64,000 nt of DNA from Micrococcales bacterium. GTDB taxonomy: Bacteria; Actinomycetota; Actinomycetes; Actinomycetales; Cellulomonadaceae. Below are positions 35,595 to 43,886 of the stretch, in pieces (position 1 is the stretch's first letter; each line of letters begins with the position of its first letter). The position numbers were made by a program, and so were the translations under genes. The notes beneath the pieces were generated by a model. It had not been told where the DNA came from. It saw only the letters and a list, made by a program, of their open reading frames with translations, and ran no database searches. The stretch covers positions 42,942 to 106,941 of the forward strand of contig WRET01000003.1 of the NCBI GenBank assembly GCA_009779195.1. Reading direction: 5' to 3'.

Positions 35595-37595
35595 ATGGGC
35601 TGGGCCCTGACGATCGACTTCGGGACGGTCAACACTGCTGCGGCCTGGCGCCGCGACGGACAGGTCGAGAAGGTCGTCCTCGAACCCGGGTCGGACACCA
35701 TGCCGTCGGCAGTGGTGCGTACCGGCTCGTTGTGGCGGGTCGGCCAGGCGGCGGTCAACGCCCGTCGCGGTAATCCCGACACGTTCGTCGCCTCGCCCAA
35801 AGCCCACCTCGGCCAAGAGCCGGTCGTCCTGGGCGACGAGACGGTCACCCCTGCCGAGCTGGTCTCGCACGTGCTCAAGGCTGCGCGGGAGCGGGCGGTG
35901 CGGTCAGTCGACGGGACCGAACCAGACCAGCTGGTCTTGACCCACCCTGAGCACTGGGAGCCGACCCGTCTGGCCGCCCTGCACGAGGCCGCCCGGCTCG
36001 CCGGGTTCCGCGACGAGCAGGTCCTCACGCTCCCCGAGCCGGTCGCGGCGGTGCACGGGCACACTGTTCCTGCGTCGCTGCCTGCAGGGTCTCGGATGGC
36101 GGTCGTCGATGTCGGTGGAGGTACGTGTGACGTGGCCGTCGTCGAGACCACCCACGACGCTGTGGTGGTCGTGGCGCGCGAGGGCGACGAGCAGCTGGGC
36201 GGCAACGACCTGGACGCGTTGCTGTACCGGTGGGTCACCGACCAGCTGAGCCAGGCTGGCCGTGACGACATCCTCGAGGCGCTCGACGAGCCCAAGAACC
36301 TCGCCATGGTCTTGACCTTGATGGATATCATCAACGGTGCCAAGCACGACCTGTCCGACCACGTCGACGCACCGATCGCGGTCTCGGCGGGCCCTGGTCG
36401 CGAGGTGGCTCTGACCATCACCCGTACCGAGTACGAGGAGGTCATCGCCGAGCCGGTCGGGCGTGTCGCCGCGCTCGTGACGTCGGCCCTGCGGTCTTCT
36501 GGCACCGAAAAGATCACCCACCTCTTCCTGGCTGGTGGTACCGCCTACACCCCCGTCCTCGCCCGCGCTCTGGAACCTGTGACAGGTATCCTCGCAACCT
36601 CGTACGGCAACCCGAAGCTCGTCACCGCCCTCGGTGCCCTGCGCGCCACCGACACCCGCGCCGTCCCCCCGGCCACCGTGGCACCACCTCCCGTGGCACC
36701 ACCACCCGCAGATGCCCCGCTGGAGGCACTCCCGCAGGAGGGGTTCCCGCAGGAGGGGTTCGGTCAGGAGGGGTTTCGGCAAGAGGCGCCTTTTCAGGTG
36801 TCCCCGCCGCCACCGGACCTGCCGCCACAGCCGCCCTCACCGCCTGCGCAAGAACAGACGGAGCCGCAGGTCGCTCCTGCGGGGGCACCGTTGGCGTACG
36901 GGTACCAGCTCGTGCCTGCTGGCGCCGTCGCCGTGGTGGATGGCCAGTATGTCGTCGCAGGTCAGTACGGTATGTATCCGGCGCCACCGCCCAAGCGGCG
37001 GTCACCGGTCGTGGCGGTGGCTGTGGTGCTCATCGTCGTGGTGCTCGTCGCCACGGGTCTTTTCGCCCTGCGTGGCCGCCTGTCCGGCAACGACGGTGCT
37101 GGTGTTGTCGCCACGGGGTCCGAGGATGTGCGCACTTCTCCGGACACCGACGTCGACCAGGTGCGTCGCCTGGTCGACGTCCTCACCGAGTCGTCGTCGG
37201 CGCGTGCGAGCCTCGGCCCGGCTGTCACCGCGGTGCGCGAGTGCAACGACGTTTCTGCCCAGATCCTTGTCATCTCGTCCGTGGCGGACAACCGCCGCGA
37301 GCTCCTCGCCACCCTGGACGCCGTGCTAGTCGACCAGATCCCCGGCGGCACGGCCCTGCTCTTAGAGCTCCAGGACGCCCTACGTGCAGCTCTCGGCTCG
37401 GACGAGGCGTACCTGGAATGGGCCCGTGAGATGGTCTCCACCGGTTGCGCCGTCGGCACCACCAGCACCCACTGGGCCGACGGCCAGTACTACGACGAGC
37501 TGTCCGGGACGACCAAGAGGACCTTCGTCAACAACTGGAACACGAATATCGCCCCCCGGTACGACGTCCCCACTTTCACCCGCGACCAGATCTGA
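35595..37595 (+). CDS. Membrane-anchored Hsp70-like protein with extracytoplasmic tail (copy 2)
   Basis: The 666-residue protein starts at ATG 35595 (GGGAGG upstream). Residues 1-370 are an Hsp70-type ATPase with LTIDFGTVNTAAAW, VVDVGGGTCDVAVV and FLAGGTAYTPVL. A Pro/Gln-rich linker follows with four QEG(F)-type repeats, then one membrane segment (about 470-492) and a helical extracytoplasmic domain of about 150 residues. Its ATPase half shares DTMPSAVV, NPDTFVASPKA and LGQEPVVLG with the gene at 12901, but the tails differ. There is no DnaK-type peptide-binding domain. Function unknown. Confidence 0.8.
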   Translation: MGWALTIDFGTVNTAAAWRRDGQVEKVVLEPGSDTMPSAVVRTGSLWRVGQAAVNARRGNPDTFVASPKAHLGQEPVVLGDETVTPAELVSHVLKAARERAVRSVDGTEPDQLVLTHPEHWEPTRLAALHEAARLAGFRDEQVLTLPEPVAAVHGHTVPASLPAGSRMAVVDVGGGTCDVAVVETTHDAVVVVAREGDEQLGGNDLDALLYRWVTDQLSQAGRDDILEALDEPKNLAMVLTLMDIINGAKHDLSDHVDAPIAVSAGPGREVALTITRTEYEEVIAEPVGRVAALVTSALRSSGTEKITHLFLAGGTAYTPVLARALEPVTGILATSYGNPKLVTALGALRATDTRAVPPATVAPPPVAPPPADAPLEALPQEGFPQEGFGQEGFRQEAPFQVSPPPPDLPPQPPSPPAQEQTEPQVAPAGAPLAYGYQLVPAGAVAVVDGQYVVAGQYGMYPAPPPKRRSPVVAVAVVLIVVVLVATGLFALRGRLSGNDGAGVVATGSEDVRTSPDTDVDQVRRLVDVLTESSSARASLGPAVTAVRECNDVSAQILVISSVADNRRELLATLDAVLVDQIPGGTALLLELQDALRAALGSDEAYLEWAREMVSTGCAVGTTSTHWADGQYYDELSGTTKRTFVNNWNTNIAPRYDVPTFTRDQI

Positions 37596-37610
37596 ACCTG
37601 GGTCCAGGTG

Positions 37611-38606
37611 TCAGTGCGCCACAGCCAGGTTGCCGTGGACAAAGCTGTGATAGCTGTCGGTGAGCCATGGTTCGACGGTCTCGGCCTGCGAGGTCGGGTA
37701 CAGCCACCACATGGCGTTGAGCGAACCGGTCCCGACCCAGCAGGCGAGGTAGAACACCTGACCGTCGCTCTGGTACCCCGAGACGACGTAGAACGTGTCC
37801 GTCGAACGTTGGTACGTGACGTCCTCGCCTGCGGCGGTGCGTTCGGCGACATCCTGCTCGAGCATCTGCTTGGCAGTCGCACCGCTGGTGTTGTTCGACC
37901 CGTAGACGGCCAGGTGCACCTGCCCGTCCGGCGACGTCCACATCCGTCCGTCACCGTTGTCAGACTCCGGCTGCGCCACGAGGGCTGTGGGTACGTCCAG
38001 CGCGAACCCGAACCGACCGTTCGAGTACGGCTCCCATTCGCGCTGCGCAGGTGTCACCGCCTGGGCAGGTCGCGTCCCCTGCTCGACAGTGCGGTAGGTA
38101 CCGGCCGGCGCCACGGCCGGCGTCGTGCCGACCTCCCCAGAAGCAGTCCCCGAGCCACCTGACAAGAGCACCCAGGCCACCAGCCCTGCGATGCACACCA
38201 GCGCCACGACACCGGCCACCACAGGCAGCACCGGCGTGCGCGCAGGCTGCGGGTACACCGGCTGCCCCACCACCACCATCGCCGGCCCCACGCCCTGGGC
38301 TGGTGGCTCCGGTGGTTGCTCGCTGGGCGCAGGTGGAGAAGGTGGCATGGACGCCGCTGGCGCGGACCCGGCCTCAGGCGTGGCCCTCGGACGCGTCTTG
38401 TCTCGTGTGCGCCGGGCCGCCGCCGCGACCGCAGGGTCGCCAAAGGCCTCCAGCCAGTCCAGCAGCCCTGGGTAGACGTTGGGGTGTGCGACCACCAAGA
38501 CCTGCAAGCTCGGGTGCTGGTGCGCGATAGCAGCCAGGTCGGAAGCCGACGTCGTGGGGTCGAGCACCGCCTGCCCCGCCACCGTAGGGTCCGAATGGTC
38601 TGCCAT
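37611..38606 (-). CDS. LRV-type repeat protein with one membrane segment
   Basis: A 331-residue protein from ATG 38606. Residues about 8-62 (DPTTSASDLAAIAHQHPSLQ, then LVVAHPNVYPGLLDWL) resemble the variant leucine-rich repeat units seen in actinobacterial proteins. A Pro/Ala-rich linker, one membrane segment (about 124-150) and a roughly 180-residue extracytoplasmic domain follow. This layout (cytoplasmic module, TM, unknown outer domain) matches the neighbouring Hsp70-like gene, with which it converges across a 15-bp gap. No function can be assigned. Confidence 0.75.
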   Translation of the reverse strand: MADHSDPTVAGQAVLDPTTSASDLAAIAHQHPSLQVLVVAHPNVYPGLLDWLEAFGDPAVAAAARRTRDKTRPRATPEAGSAPAASMPPSPPAPSEQPPEPPAQGVGPAMVVVGQPVYPQPARTPVLPVVAGVVALVCIAGLVAWVLLSGGSGTASGEVGTTPAVAPAGTYRTVEQGTRPAQAVTPAQREWEPYSNGRFGFALDVPTALVAQPESDNGDGRMWTSPDGQVHLAVYGSNNTSGATAKQMLEQDVAERTAAGEDVTYQRSTDTFYVVSGYQSDGQVFYLACWVGTGSLNAMWWLYPTSQAETVEPWLTDSYHSFVHGNLAVAH

Positions 38607-38680
38607 GGCAAGCACTCTCCTCGCCCGCCTCCCCCCGGTCAACAGCCACCCGTCGGCCCCAACCTCTTTCACCCCTGCCT

Positions 38681-38757
38681 AAGGCAGGACAGTGGGCCAG
38701 CGAAGGCAGGACAGTGGAGACGGTTCCTTGCAGGGCAGCAGGACAGTGGGTCAGCGG
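38681..38757. repeat. Short direct repeats GGCAGGACAGTGG
   Basis: AAGGCAGGACAGTGGGCCAGCG (38681) is followed at once by AAGGCAGGACAGTGGA (38703), and a third, GCAGCAGGACAGTGGGTCAGCGG, ends at 38757 inside the regulator's 3' end. CCTGCC-TAA-GGCAGG just upstream forms a small hairpin. Possibly slippage or a weak terminator region. Confidence 0.6.
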
Positions 38758-39431
38758 CCGGGTTCGGCGCGCCAGCCTGCGTGTTTGCGGGCGGCGACCC
38801 AGGCGGCGACCTGGGTACGGCGCTGCAGGCCCATCTTCGCCAGCAGTGACGTTATGTGGTTCTTGACCGTCTTCTCGGCGACGCCGAGACGTTCGGCGAT
38901 CTCCCGGTTGGACATGCCTTCGCCGATGAGGTCGAGGACCTTCAGCTCGCTGGGGGTGAGGTTCTCGGTGGGGTCTTCGTGCCCGGCGCGACGACGGGTG
39001 ACAGTGCGGTCGTCGAGCAGGGTCCGCCCGACGGCGACCGCACGGATGACGTCGGTGATCTCGGCCCCTCGGACCGATTTCAGCAGGTAGGCGGAAGCAC
39101 CGGCGTCCAGGGCGGCAGCCAGGGCGTCGTCGTCGTCGAAGGATGTGAGCACGATGGCCCGGGCGCTGGGCAGCGCTTCACGTACCGCGTGCATGAGGTC
39201 GATACCGGTGCCGTCGGGCAGCTGCAGGTCGACGAGCATGACTTTGGGGCGTACCAGCGAGGCGCGACGGATCCCGTCGGCCACCGAACCCGCTTCGGCG
39301 ACGACGGTCATCCCGTCAGCGCGTTCGACAACTTCGGCGATGCCCCGGCGGACCACCTCGTGGTCGTCGACGATCATCACGGAGATGGGGCCGGGCCGCT
39401 CAGCGGCGGGTGTCTGGCCGGTGTGGGTCAT
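38751..39431 (-). CDS. DevR/DosR-like response regulator (NarL/LuxR family)
   Basis: A 226-residue two-component regulator. The receiver domain has the acidic pair in VMIVDDHEVV, phosphoacceptor Asp68 in VMLVDLQLPD and Lys in LLKSVRG. The C-terminal LuxR HTH reads LTPSELKVLDLIGEGMSNREIAERL then AEKTVKNHITSLLAKMGLQRRTQ, very close to the DevR/DosR recognition region. Its likely partner kinase is at 42198-43886. A DevR-type box upstream of cydA suggests cytochrome bd as a target. The kinase pairing is inferred from family and proximity. Confidence 0.85.
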   Translation of the reverse strand: MTHTGQTPAAERPGPISVMIVDDHEVVRRGIAEVVERADGMTVVAEAGSVADGIRRASLVRPKVMLVDLQLPDGTGIDLMHAVREALPSARAIVLTSFDDDDALAAALDAGASAYLLKSVRGAEITDVIRAVAVGRTLLDDRTVTRRRAGHEDPTENLTPSELKVLDLIGEGMSNREIAERLGVAEKTVKNHITSLLAKMGLQRRTQVAAWVAARKHAGWRAEPGR

Positions 39432-39518
39432 TTCCGCATAGTAACGACTTCTCTGTGTTCAATGATCCATGTCCCCCTTGTGGCGCACCGTGAATCTTGC
39501 TCAAATTTCCGTCATGGG

Positions 39519-40205
39519 TCAGTCGTCCTCGGCGAGCCTGCGGTAGGCGTCCTCGGCGGCGCGCTGCTCGGCGACCTTCTTGGCAGGGCCGACACCTGAG
39601 CCGTACGGCTTGCCTGACAGCAGCACCTGGGCTGTGAACACCCGCTGGTGGTCAGGACCTTCGCCGGTGACGTGGTACGACGGAGACCCCAGGTCGTGGC
39701 TGGCCGCCAGCTCTTGCAGCGACGTCTTCCAGTCCAGGGCTGCGCCCATGTCCGTGGCGGCACGGACCTTCTCGCCGACGAGGCGCAGCACCAGCTCGCG
39801 CGAGGTGCCCAGCCCGTGGGCGAGGTAGACCGCTCCGAGCACCGCTTCGAGGGTGTCGGACAAGATCGAGTCCTTGTCAGGACCGCCCGTGCTCAGCTCA
39901 CCTTTGCCGAGCAGCACAAACGACCCGAGGTCCAGGTCGCGCGCCACCTGCGCCAACGCGCGCTGCGAGACTGTGGCGGCCCGCATCTTCGCCAGGTCGC
40001 CCTCAGTGTTGGTCGGCAAGATCGTGTACAGGTACTCGGTGACCACCAGCCCCAGCACCTGGTCACCGAGGAACTCCAGACGTTCGTTGGTCGGCAGGCC
40101 GCCAGCCTCGTGCGCGAACGACCGGTGGGTCAGGGCGAGCACCATCAGCTCGGGGTCGAGGTCGACCCCGAGCCGGTCCAGCAACACCGCGCTGCCAGGA
40201 CCCAT
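39519..40205 (-). CDS. rnc: Ribonuclease III
   Basis: Double-strand RNA endonuclease for rRNA and antisense processing. The catalytic signature NERLEFLGDQVLGLVV and the second metal site DTLEAVLGAVYL are present, with a C-terminal dsRBD (DWKTSLQELAASHDLGSPSY, then GPAKKVAEQRAAEDAYRRL). The start is ATG 40205, giving 228 residues; the longer track start overlaps rpmF. Confidence 0.96.
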   Translation of the reverse strand: MGPGSAVLLDRLGVDLDPELMVLALTHRSFAHEAGGLPTNERLEFLGDQVLGLVVTEYLYTILPTNTEGDLAKMRAATVSQRALAQVARDLDLGSFVLLGKGELSTGGPDKDSILSDTLEAVLGAVYLAHGLGTSRELVLRLVGEKVRAATDMGAALDWKTSLQELAASHDLGSPSYHVTGEGPDHQRVFTAQVLLSGKPYGSGVGPAKKVAEQRAAEDAYRRLAEDD

Positions 40206-40216
40206 GACAACCCGGT

Positions 40217-40414
40217 TCAGTAGGTCTCGTGTCCGCTGCGCACAGCCTGGGGCACGGTGCGGGCGCCGTAGGCACCGCACGCCGGGCACGCCACATGCGG
40301 GCGACGGGCCGCACCGCAGCGCGGGCAGGTGCTCAGGGCGACCGGGGTGGTCTTCCACTGCGAGCGGCGCGCACGGGTGTTGGCTCGTGACATCCTCCGC
40401 TTGGGAACCGCCAT
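40217..40414 (-). CDS. rpmF: 50S ribosomal protein L32
   Basis: A 65-residue protein starting [21 protein letters not shown], with zinc-ribbon cysteines in CPRCG and CPACG. It follows the yceD gene by 1 bp and precedes rnc by 11 bp, the common yceD-rpmF-rnc order. The track's upstream start is not L32. Confidence 0.97.
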   Translation of the reverse strand: MAVPKRRMSRANTRARRSQWKTTPVALSTCPRCGAARRPHVACPACGAYGARTVPQAVRSGHETY

Positions 40415-40415
40415 G

Positions 40416-41000
40416 TCAGCCTTCTTCCTTGTTCTCGTCAGGTGCCGTTGTCGGGACCAGCCCCGACAACGCCGCCCAACGCGGGTCTGTCGTCTCATGC
40501 GCGTGGCCCGGGTCGTCCGCCAGCCTCACCCCGCACTGGGCGCACAGGCCCGGGCAGTCGGTTCGGCACAACGGACGGAACGGCAACGCCGGGACGACTT
40601 CGTCCCGCAGGGCGGGTTCGAGGTCGGCCAGGTCACCGTCGAGCTCACGCAAGCCCTCGTCGTCGTCACCGTCGGCGACCGCTGCCGCCTGGCGTTCGGG
40701 GTACACGTACAGCTCCTGCAACCGGACGACGACGTTCTCGTCGACCCGGTCCAAGCAGCGCACGCACTCTCCGACCGCCCGGCCACGGACGTCGCCGGTG
40801 ACCAAGACGCCCTCCGTGACTGCCTCGAGCCGCAAGTCCAGCTCGAGGTCCGTCCCGGCGGGGATACCGATGACATCCGTCCCGAAATCGTCAGGGGTGG
40901 CCACGACCCGTCGTACCAGCCTCGTCGACCCCGGCTGACGCCCCAGGTCGTGCATGTCCAGCACCAGGGGCGAGCGATGATCGAGGTGGACCGGGCGCAC
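40416..41000 (-). CDS. YceD/DUF177 family protein
   Basis: The 194-residue DUF177 protein has the GECVRCLDR motif, an acidic middle, and a C-terminal cysteine cluster ([13 protein letters not shown]) that may bind metal. YceD is linked to rRNA/ribosome accumulation in plants and bacteria and regularly precedes rpmF. GTG 41000 has AGGAGAG upstream. Confidence 0.9.
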   Translation of the reverse strand: MRPVHLDHRSPLVLDMHDLGRQPGSTRLVRRVVATPDDFGTDVIGIPAGTDLELDLRLEAVTEGVLVTGDVRGRAVGECVRCLDRVDENVVVRLQELYVYPERQAAAVADGDDDEGLRELDGDLADLEPALRDEVVPALPFRPLCRTDCPGLCAQCGVRLADDPGHAHETTDPRWAALSGLVPTTAPDENKEEG

Positions 41001-41278
41001 GTCAGGCTCTCCTCATCGATCTCGGTCCGCACCTCGCTCGGCAGGACCAGCGCACGAGTCTACGCGACCGCGCCCCACGTGAACAATCTGCCCGTCTTGT
41101 GTACCAGCCCGTCTCACCGCCGTGGCCCTGTTGACCGACGGGCCGGCGAGCAACATCACCCCGTCGAGGTGAAGCCCCGCATGACAATGGCGGCTCGCCC
41201 CCTGGTAGCGTCACGGTAGGCAGTGATGTTTGGCAGGCACCGTCGCCGACGATGCCTCGGGGCAAGGGGTGAGGGTCC
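41001..41278. other. Divergent intergenic region yceD / lipoprotein
   Basis: About 280 bp that must hold promoters for both directions. I see TTGACC at 41131 but no matching -10 at good spacing, and no repeats or hairpins worth naming. No ORF is supported. Confidence 0.35.
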
Positions 41279-42190
41279 GTGGACGACAGAGGGGACAAGG
41301 GGACGACCGCAGCCAAGAGATTGGTGGTCTTGGGCATTCTTGGGGCGTTGGTGCTCGTGGGGTGCAAGCATGACGTGCAGCCCACTGGGGCCATGAGCAC
41401 GAACAGTCCCAGTGCCGGGTTGTGCGACACCTTCGTGGTCCCGCCGACGCCCACCCCGGCACCCACCTCGGCAGGGACGTACGAGACGACCAGCCACACT
41501 TTCACTGTGAGGGGCCTGAACCCAGACCCAGGGTATGGCTGGACGTGGTGGGACGTGACCATCACGGTGGGGCCCTGGTTGCCCGGTTCAGAACCGGCAG
41601 CGCTGGACGACGCCTGGCAGCAGGTGTCCCGACGAACCCCAGTGCCGCTGACCAGCGGGAAGCACCAAGAACTGGGACGCTCGACGAGAGGTTTCGACCC
41701 GCTCGACCATCTTCCGTCCCAGTGCCTGGACTCCTCACAGGCGGCCTTCCTGTTCGGCACCATCGCGTTCGACAGGTCCGAACGTGGTGAGGTGTCGCCA
41801 GAACGCCGCGAGAACCCTCCACACTGGCTGAGTGAAGAAGTGCCACAGGCGTCCTTGCTCATCGATCCCGACACACCAGGAAGGGTGGTGTTCGTGTGCT
41901 ACACCGACGACCTGTGTGGCTACACCGAGACTGGTCCTGGAGACAAACGCGAACCGTTCGAGCCGGGCATCATTCTGGGTGATTCGGTTTTTCACCTGTC
42001 TGTCTCTGCGGTGCATCCGTTCGTCGTTGCGGTTCCTGACGTCATGCGGTCTCCCGACGGGTACGCCCAGCTGTCGGGTTTCACCTTCCTCCTGGAAGCT
42101 TTCGCTGGGATCGAACCGTGTGAACCCACAGGTTGGTGCGGAAAAACCCGTGCGCCCATCCCGACCCAGGTCGGCTGGGAGCAGCCGTAG
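41279..42190 (+). CDS. Predicted lipoprotein of unknown function
   Basis: The 303-residue product has a short basic N-terminus, a hydrophobic stretch and the lipobox LVGC (Cys29), so it is probably exported and lipidated. The mature part has two Cys-rich segments (VCYTDDLCGY and IEPCEPTGWCG), suggesting disulfides. I do not recognise the family. It is the only plus-strand gene in this block, lying between yceD-rpmF-rnc and the kinase gene, with which it converges. Confidence 0.75.
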   Translation: MDDRGDKGTTAAKRLVVLGILGALVLVGCKHDVQPTGAMSTNSPSAGLCDTFVVPPTPTPAPTSAGTYETTSHTFTVRGLNPDPGYGWTWWDVTITVGPWLPGSEPAALDDAWQQVSRRTPVPLTSGKHQELGRSTRGFDPLDHLPSQCLDSSQAAFLFGTIAFDRSERGEVSPERRENPPHWLSEEVPQASLLIDPDTPGRVVFVCYTDDLCGYTETGPGDKREPFEPGIILGDSVFHLSVSAVHPFVVAVPDVMRSPDGYAQLSGFTFLLEAFAGIEPCEPTGWCGKTRAPIPTQVGWEQP

Positions 42191-42197
42191 CGCAAGG

Positions 42198-43886
42198 TCA
42201 GGGGCGTAGGGGGGCTTGCCAGGCCAGGAGGGTGCCCAGGCCGTCGGGGGAGGGGGTGAGGGAGAAGGAGCCGCCGTGCTTGTGGGCGCGGGAGGCGAGG
42301 TTGCCGGTGCCGGAGCGGCGGGCGTTGTCGGGGGGAAGACCACGGCCGTCGTCGCGCACCTCGATGCTCACGGTGCCCCAGGGGCACAGGCCGGTGACCG
42401 AGACGCGGACTGTCACCGACGAGGCGTTGGCGTGGCGGGCAGCGTTGGCCAGCCCTTCGCGGACGACCGCCACGACGTCGTCGTTGAGGCTGGAGGAGAT
42501 GCGGTCGTCGAGGATCTCCTCGTCGATGACCAGACCCTCGCCAGACTCGCGTTCGTCGACGACTTCGCCGTCGAGCTCGAGCACCAAAGACGGGGCAAAA
42601 CCCAGGCCGGTGCGCGCCAAGGACGCTTCCCTGCGCAGGCGTTCGACCAAGGATGTCGCCTCGTCGGGGTCGCGCAGGGCGTGGACGATCCCGCGGATCT
42701 CGCGCACCGACTCGTCGACGTTGTCCAGGGCCTGGTCGAGGATGTCGCAGACCTCTGCAGGGTCCAGCCCCCCGACGACTGCCTTCAGGCGCGCAGACTC
42801 CAGCTGCATACCGGTGGCGAACAGCTGTTGGATCGCCAGGTCGTGCAGGTCACGGGCGATACGTTCGCGTTCGTCGAGCAGGGCGGCGATGTCCTGGGCG
42901 TGACGGGCCTCGGCCAGGACGAACGCCATGGCAGCCTGGGCGGCGAACGACTCGGCAGTGACCAGGTCGTCGTCGTCGAACGGCTGCTGCCCGAGCCGGC
43001 GCAACAAGACGAGCACCCCCACCCCGCGTGCACCGGTCTGCATCGGTGCGTACATGGCCGGGCCGAACGGGCGCAGGGCGTCGACCGGCGAGTCCGACAA
43101 CGACCGCAGCAGAATGCCGCGCTGTTCGGTCAGCACCGCAGAGGTCCGCCCGTCGGCGGGCATGACCTGGCCCAGCAGGGTGTCGGCCGCGTGACCGTCC
43201 GCGAGCTCGACGAGCAGCTCGCCGTCCACGCCTGGCATGACCAGGGCGACAGTGTCGGCCAGGGCGACCTCACGGGCTTTGCGGCCGATGTAGGACAGGG
43301 CCTCCTCTTCGTCGAGGCCCTCCAGCAGCATGGTCGCGATCTCTTGGGCGGCTTTTTGCCAGCGTTCGCGGCGTTCAGCCTCGGCGTACAGCCGTGCGTT
43401 GGCCACCGCCACGCCGGTCGTGGCTGCCAGGCGCAGCACCCGCTGCTCGTCGCGTTCGGTGAACCCGCCAGGTTTGTCGGCGAGGTACACCTGGCCGAAC
43501 ACGTGGTCGTCGACCCGCACAGAAGCCCCCAGGAACGTGCCCATATGCGGGTGGTGGTCGGGCCATCCGCCGAACGAGGGATGGTCCTCGACCCTGTCGA
43601 GGCGCATCGCTCCCACCGCGGGGATCTGCGACAGGACCCCGTTGCCCCGGGGAGCCTTGGTGACAGCACCGGGAGGCTGGCCGATACGTATGGCGGTCTC
43701 GGCGTCGACCCCGCTCTGCACGAAAGCGATCGAGTGGTCGTCGTCGAGGATGTTGATCGCCGCGTACTGGGCGCCGGTCAACGTGGTCGACGCTTGGACG
43801 AGACGGTCAAGCACCGCGGGCAGCTCCAGCTGTCCGGCGATGGCCAAGATGGCGGTCATGAGCTCGTCGAAATCGTCTTGGCTCAT
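42198..43886 (-). CDS. DevS/DosS-like sensor histidine kinase with two GAF domains
   Basis: The 562-residue cytoplasmic kinase has two GAF domains (about 20-165 and 185-325), a HisKA_3 dimerisation domain with phosphoacceptor His348 in ERIARDLHDLAIQQL, and an ATPase domain with the N-box EGLANAARHANA and G-box DDGRGLPPD. The first GAF contains WPDHHPHMGTFLGASVRVDD, closely matching the DosS/DosT segment that carries the haem-ligating His, so oxygen/NO/redox sensing is likely. Its ATG overlaps the cydC stop, so it is part of the cyd transcript. The partner is probably the regulator at 38751. Confidence 0.88.
   Translation of the reverse strand: MSQDDFDELMTAILAIAGQLELPAVLDRLVQASTTLTGAQYAAINILDDDHSIAFVQSGVDAETAIRIGQPPGAVTKAPRGNGVLSQIPAVGAMRLDRVEDHPSFGGWPDHHPHMGTFLGASVRVDDHVFGQVYLADKPGGFTERDEQRVLRLAATTGVAVANARLYAEAERRERWQKAAQEIATMLLEGLDEEEALSYIGRKAREVALADTVALVMPGVDGELLVELADGHAADTLLGQVMPADGRTSAVLTEQRGILLRSLSDSPVDALRPFGPAMYAPMQTGARGVGVLVLLRRLGQQPFDDDDLVTAESFAAQAAMAFVLAEARHAQDIAALLDERERIARDLHDLAIQQLFATGMQLESARLKAVVGGLDPAEVCDILDQALDNVDESVREIRGIVHALRDPDEATSLVERLRREASLARTGLGFAPSLVLELDGEVVDERESGEGLVIDEEILDDRISSSLNDDVVAVVREGLANAARHANASSVTVRVSVTGLCPWGTVSIEVRDDGRGLPPDNARRSGTGNLASRAHKHGGSFSLTPSPDGLGTLLAWQAPLRP

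Noticed and set aside
39432-39518. Second DevR-type box upstream of the response regulator
   Set aside because: Only a half-site (GGGAC on the minus strand) is present; the other half does not match, so I do not call it.
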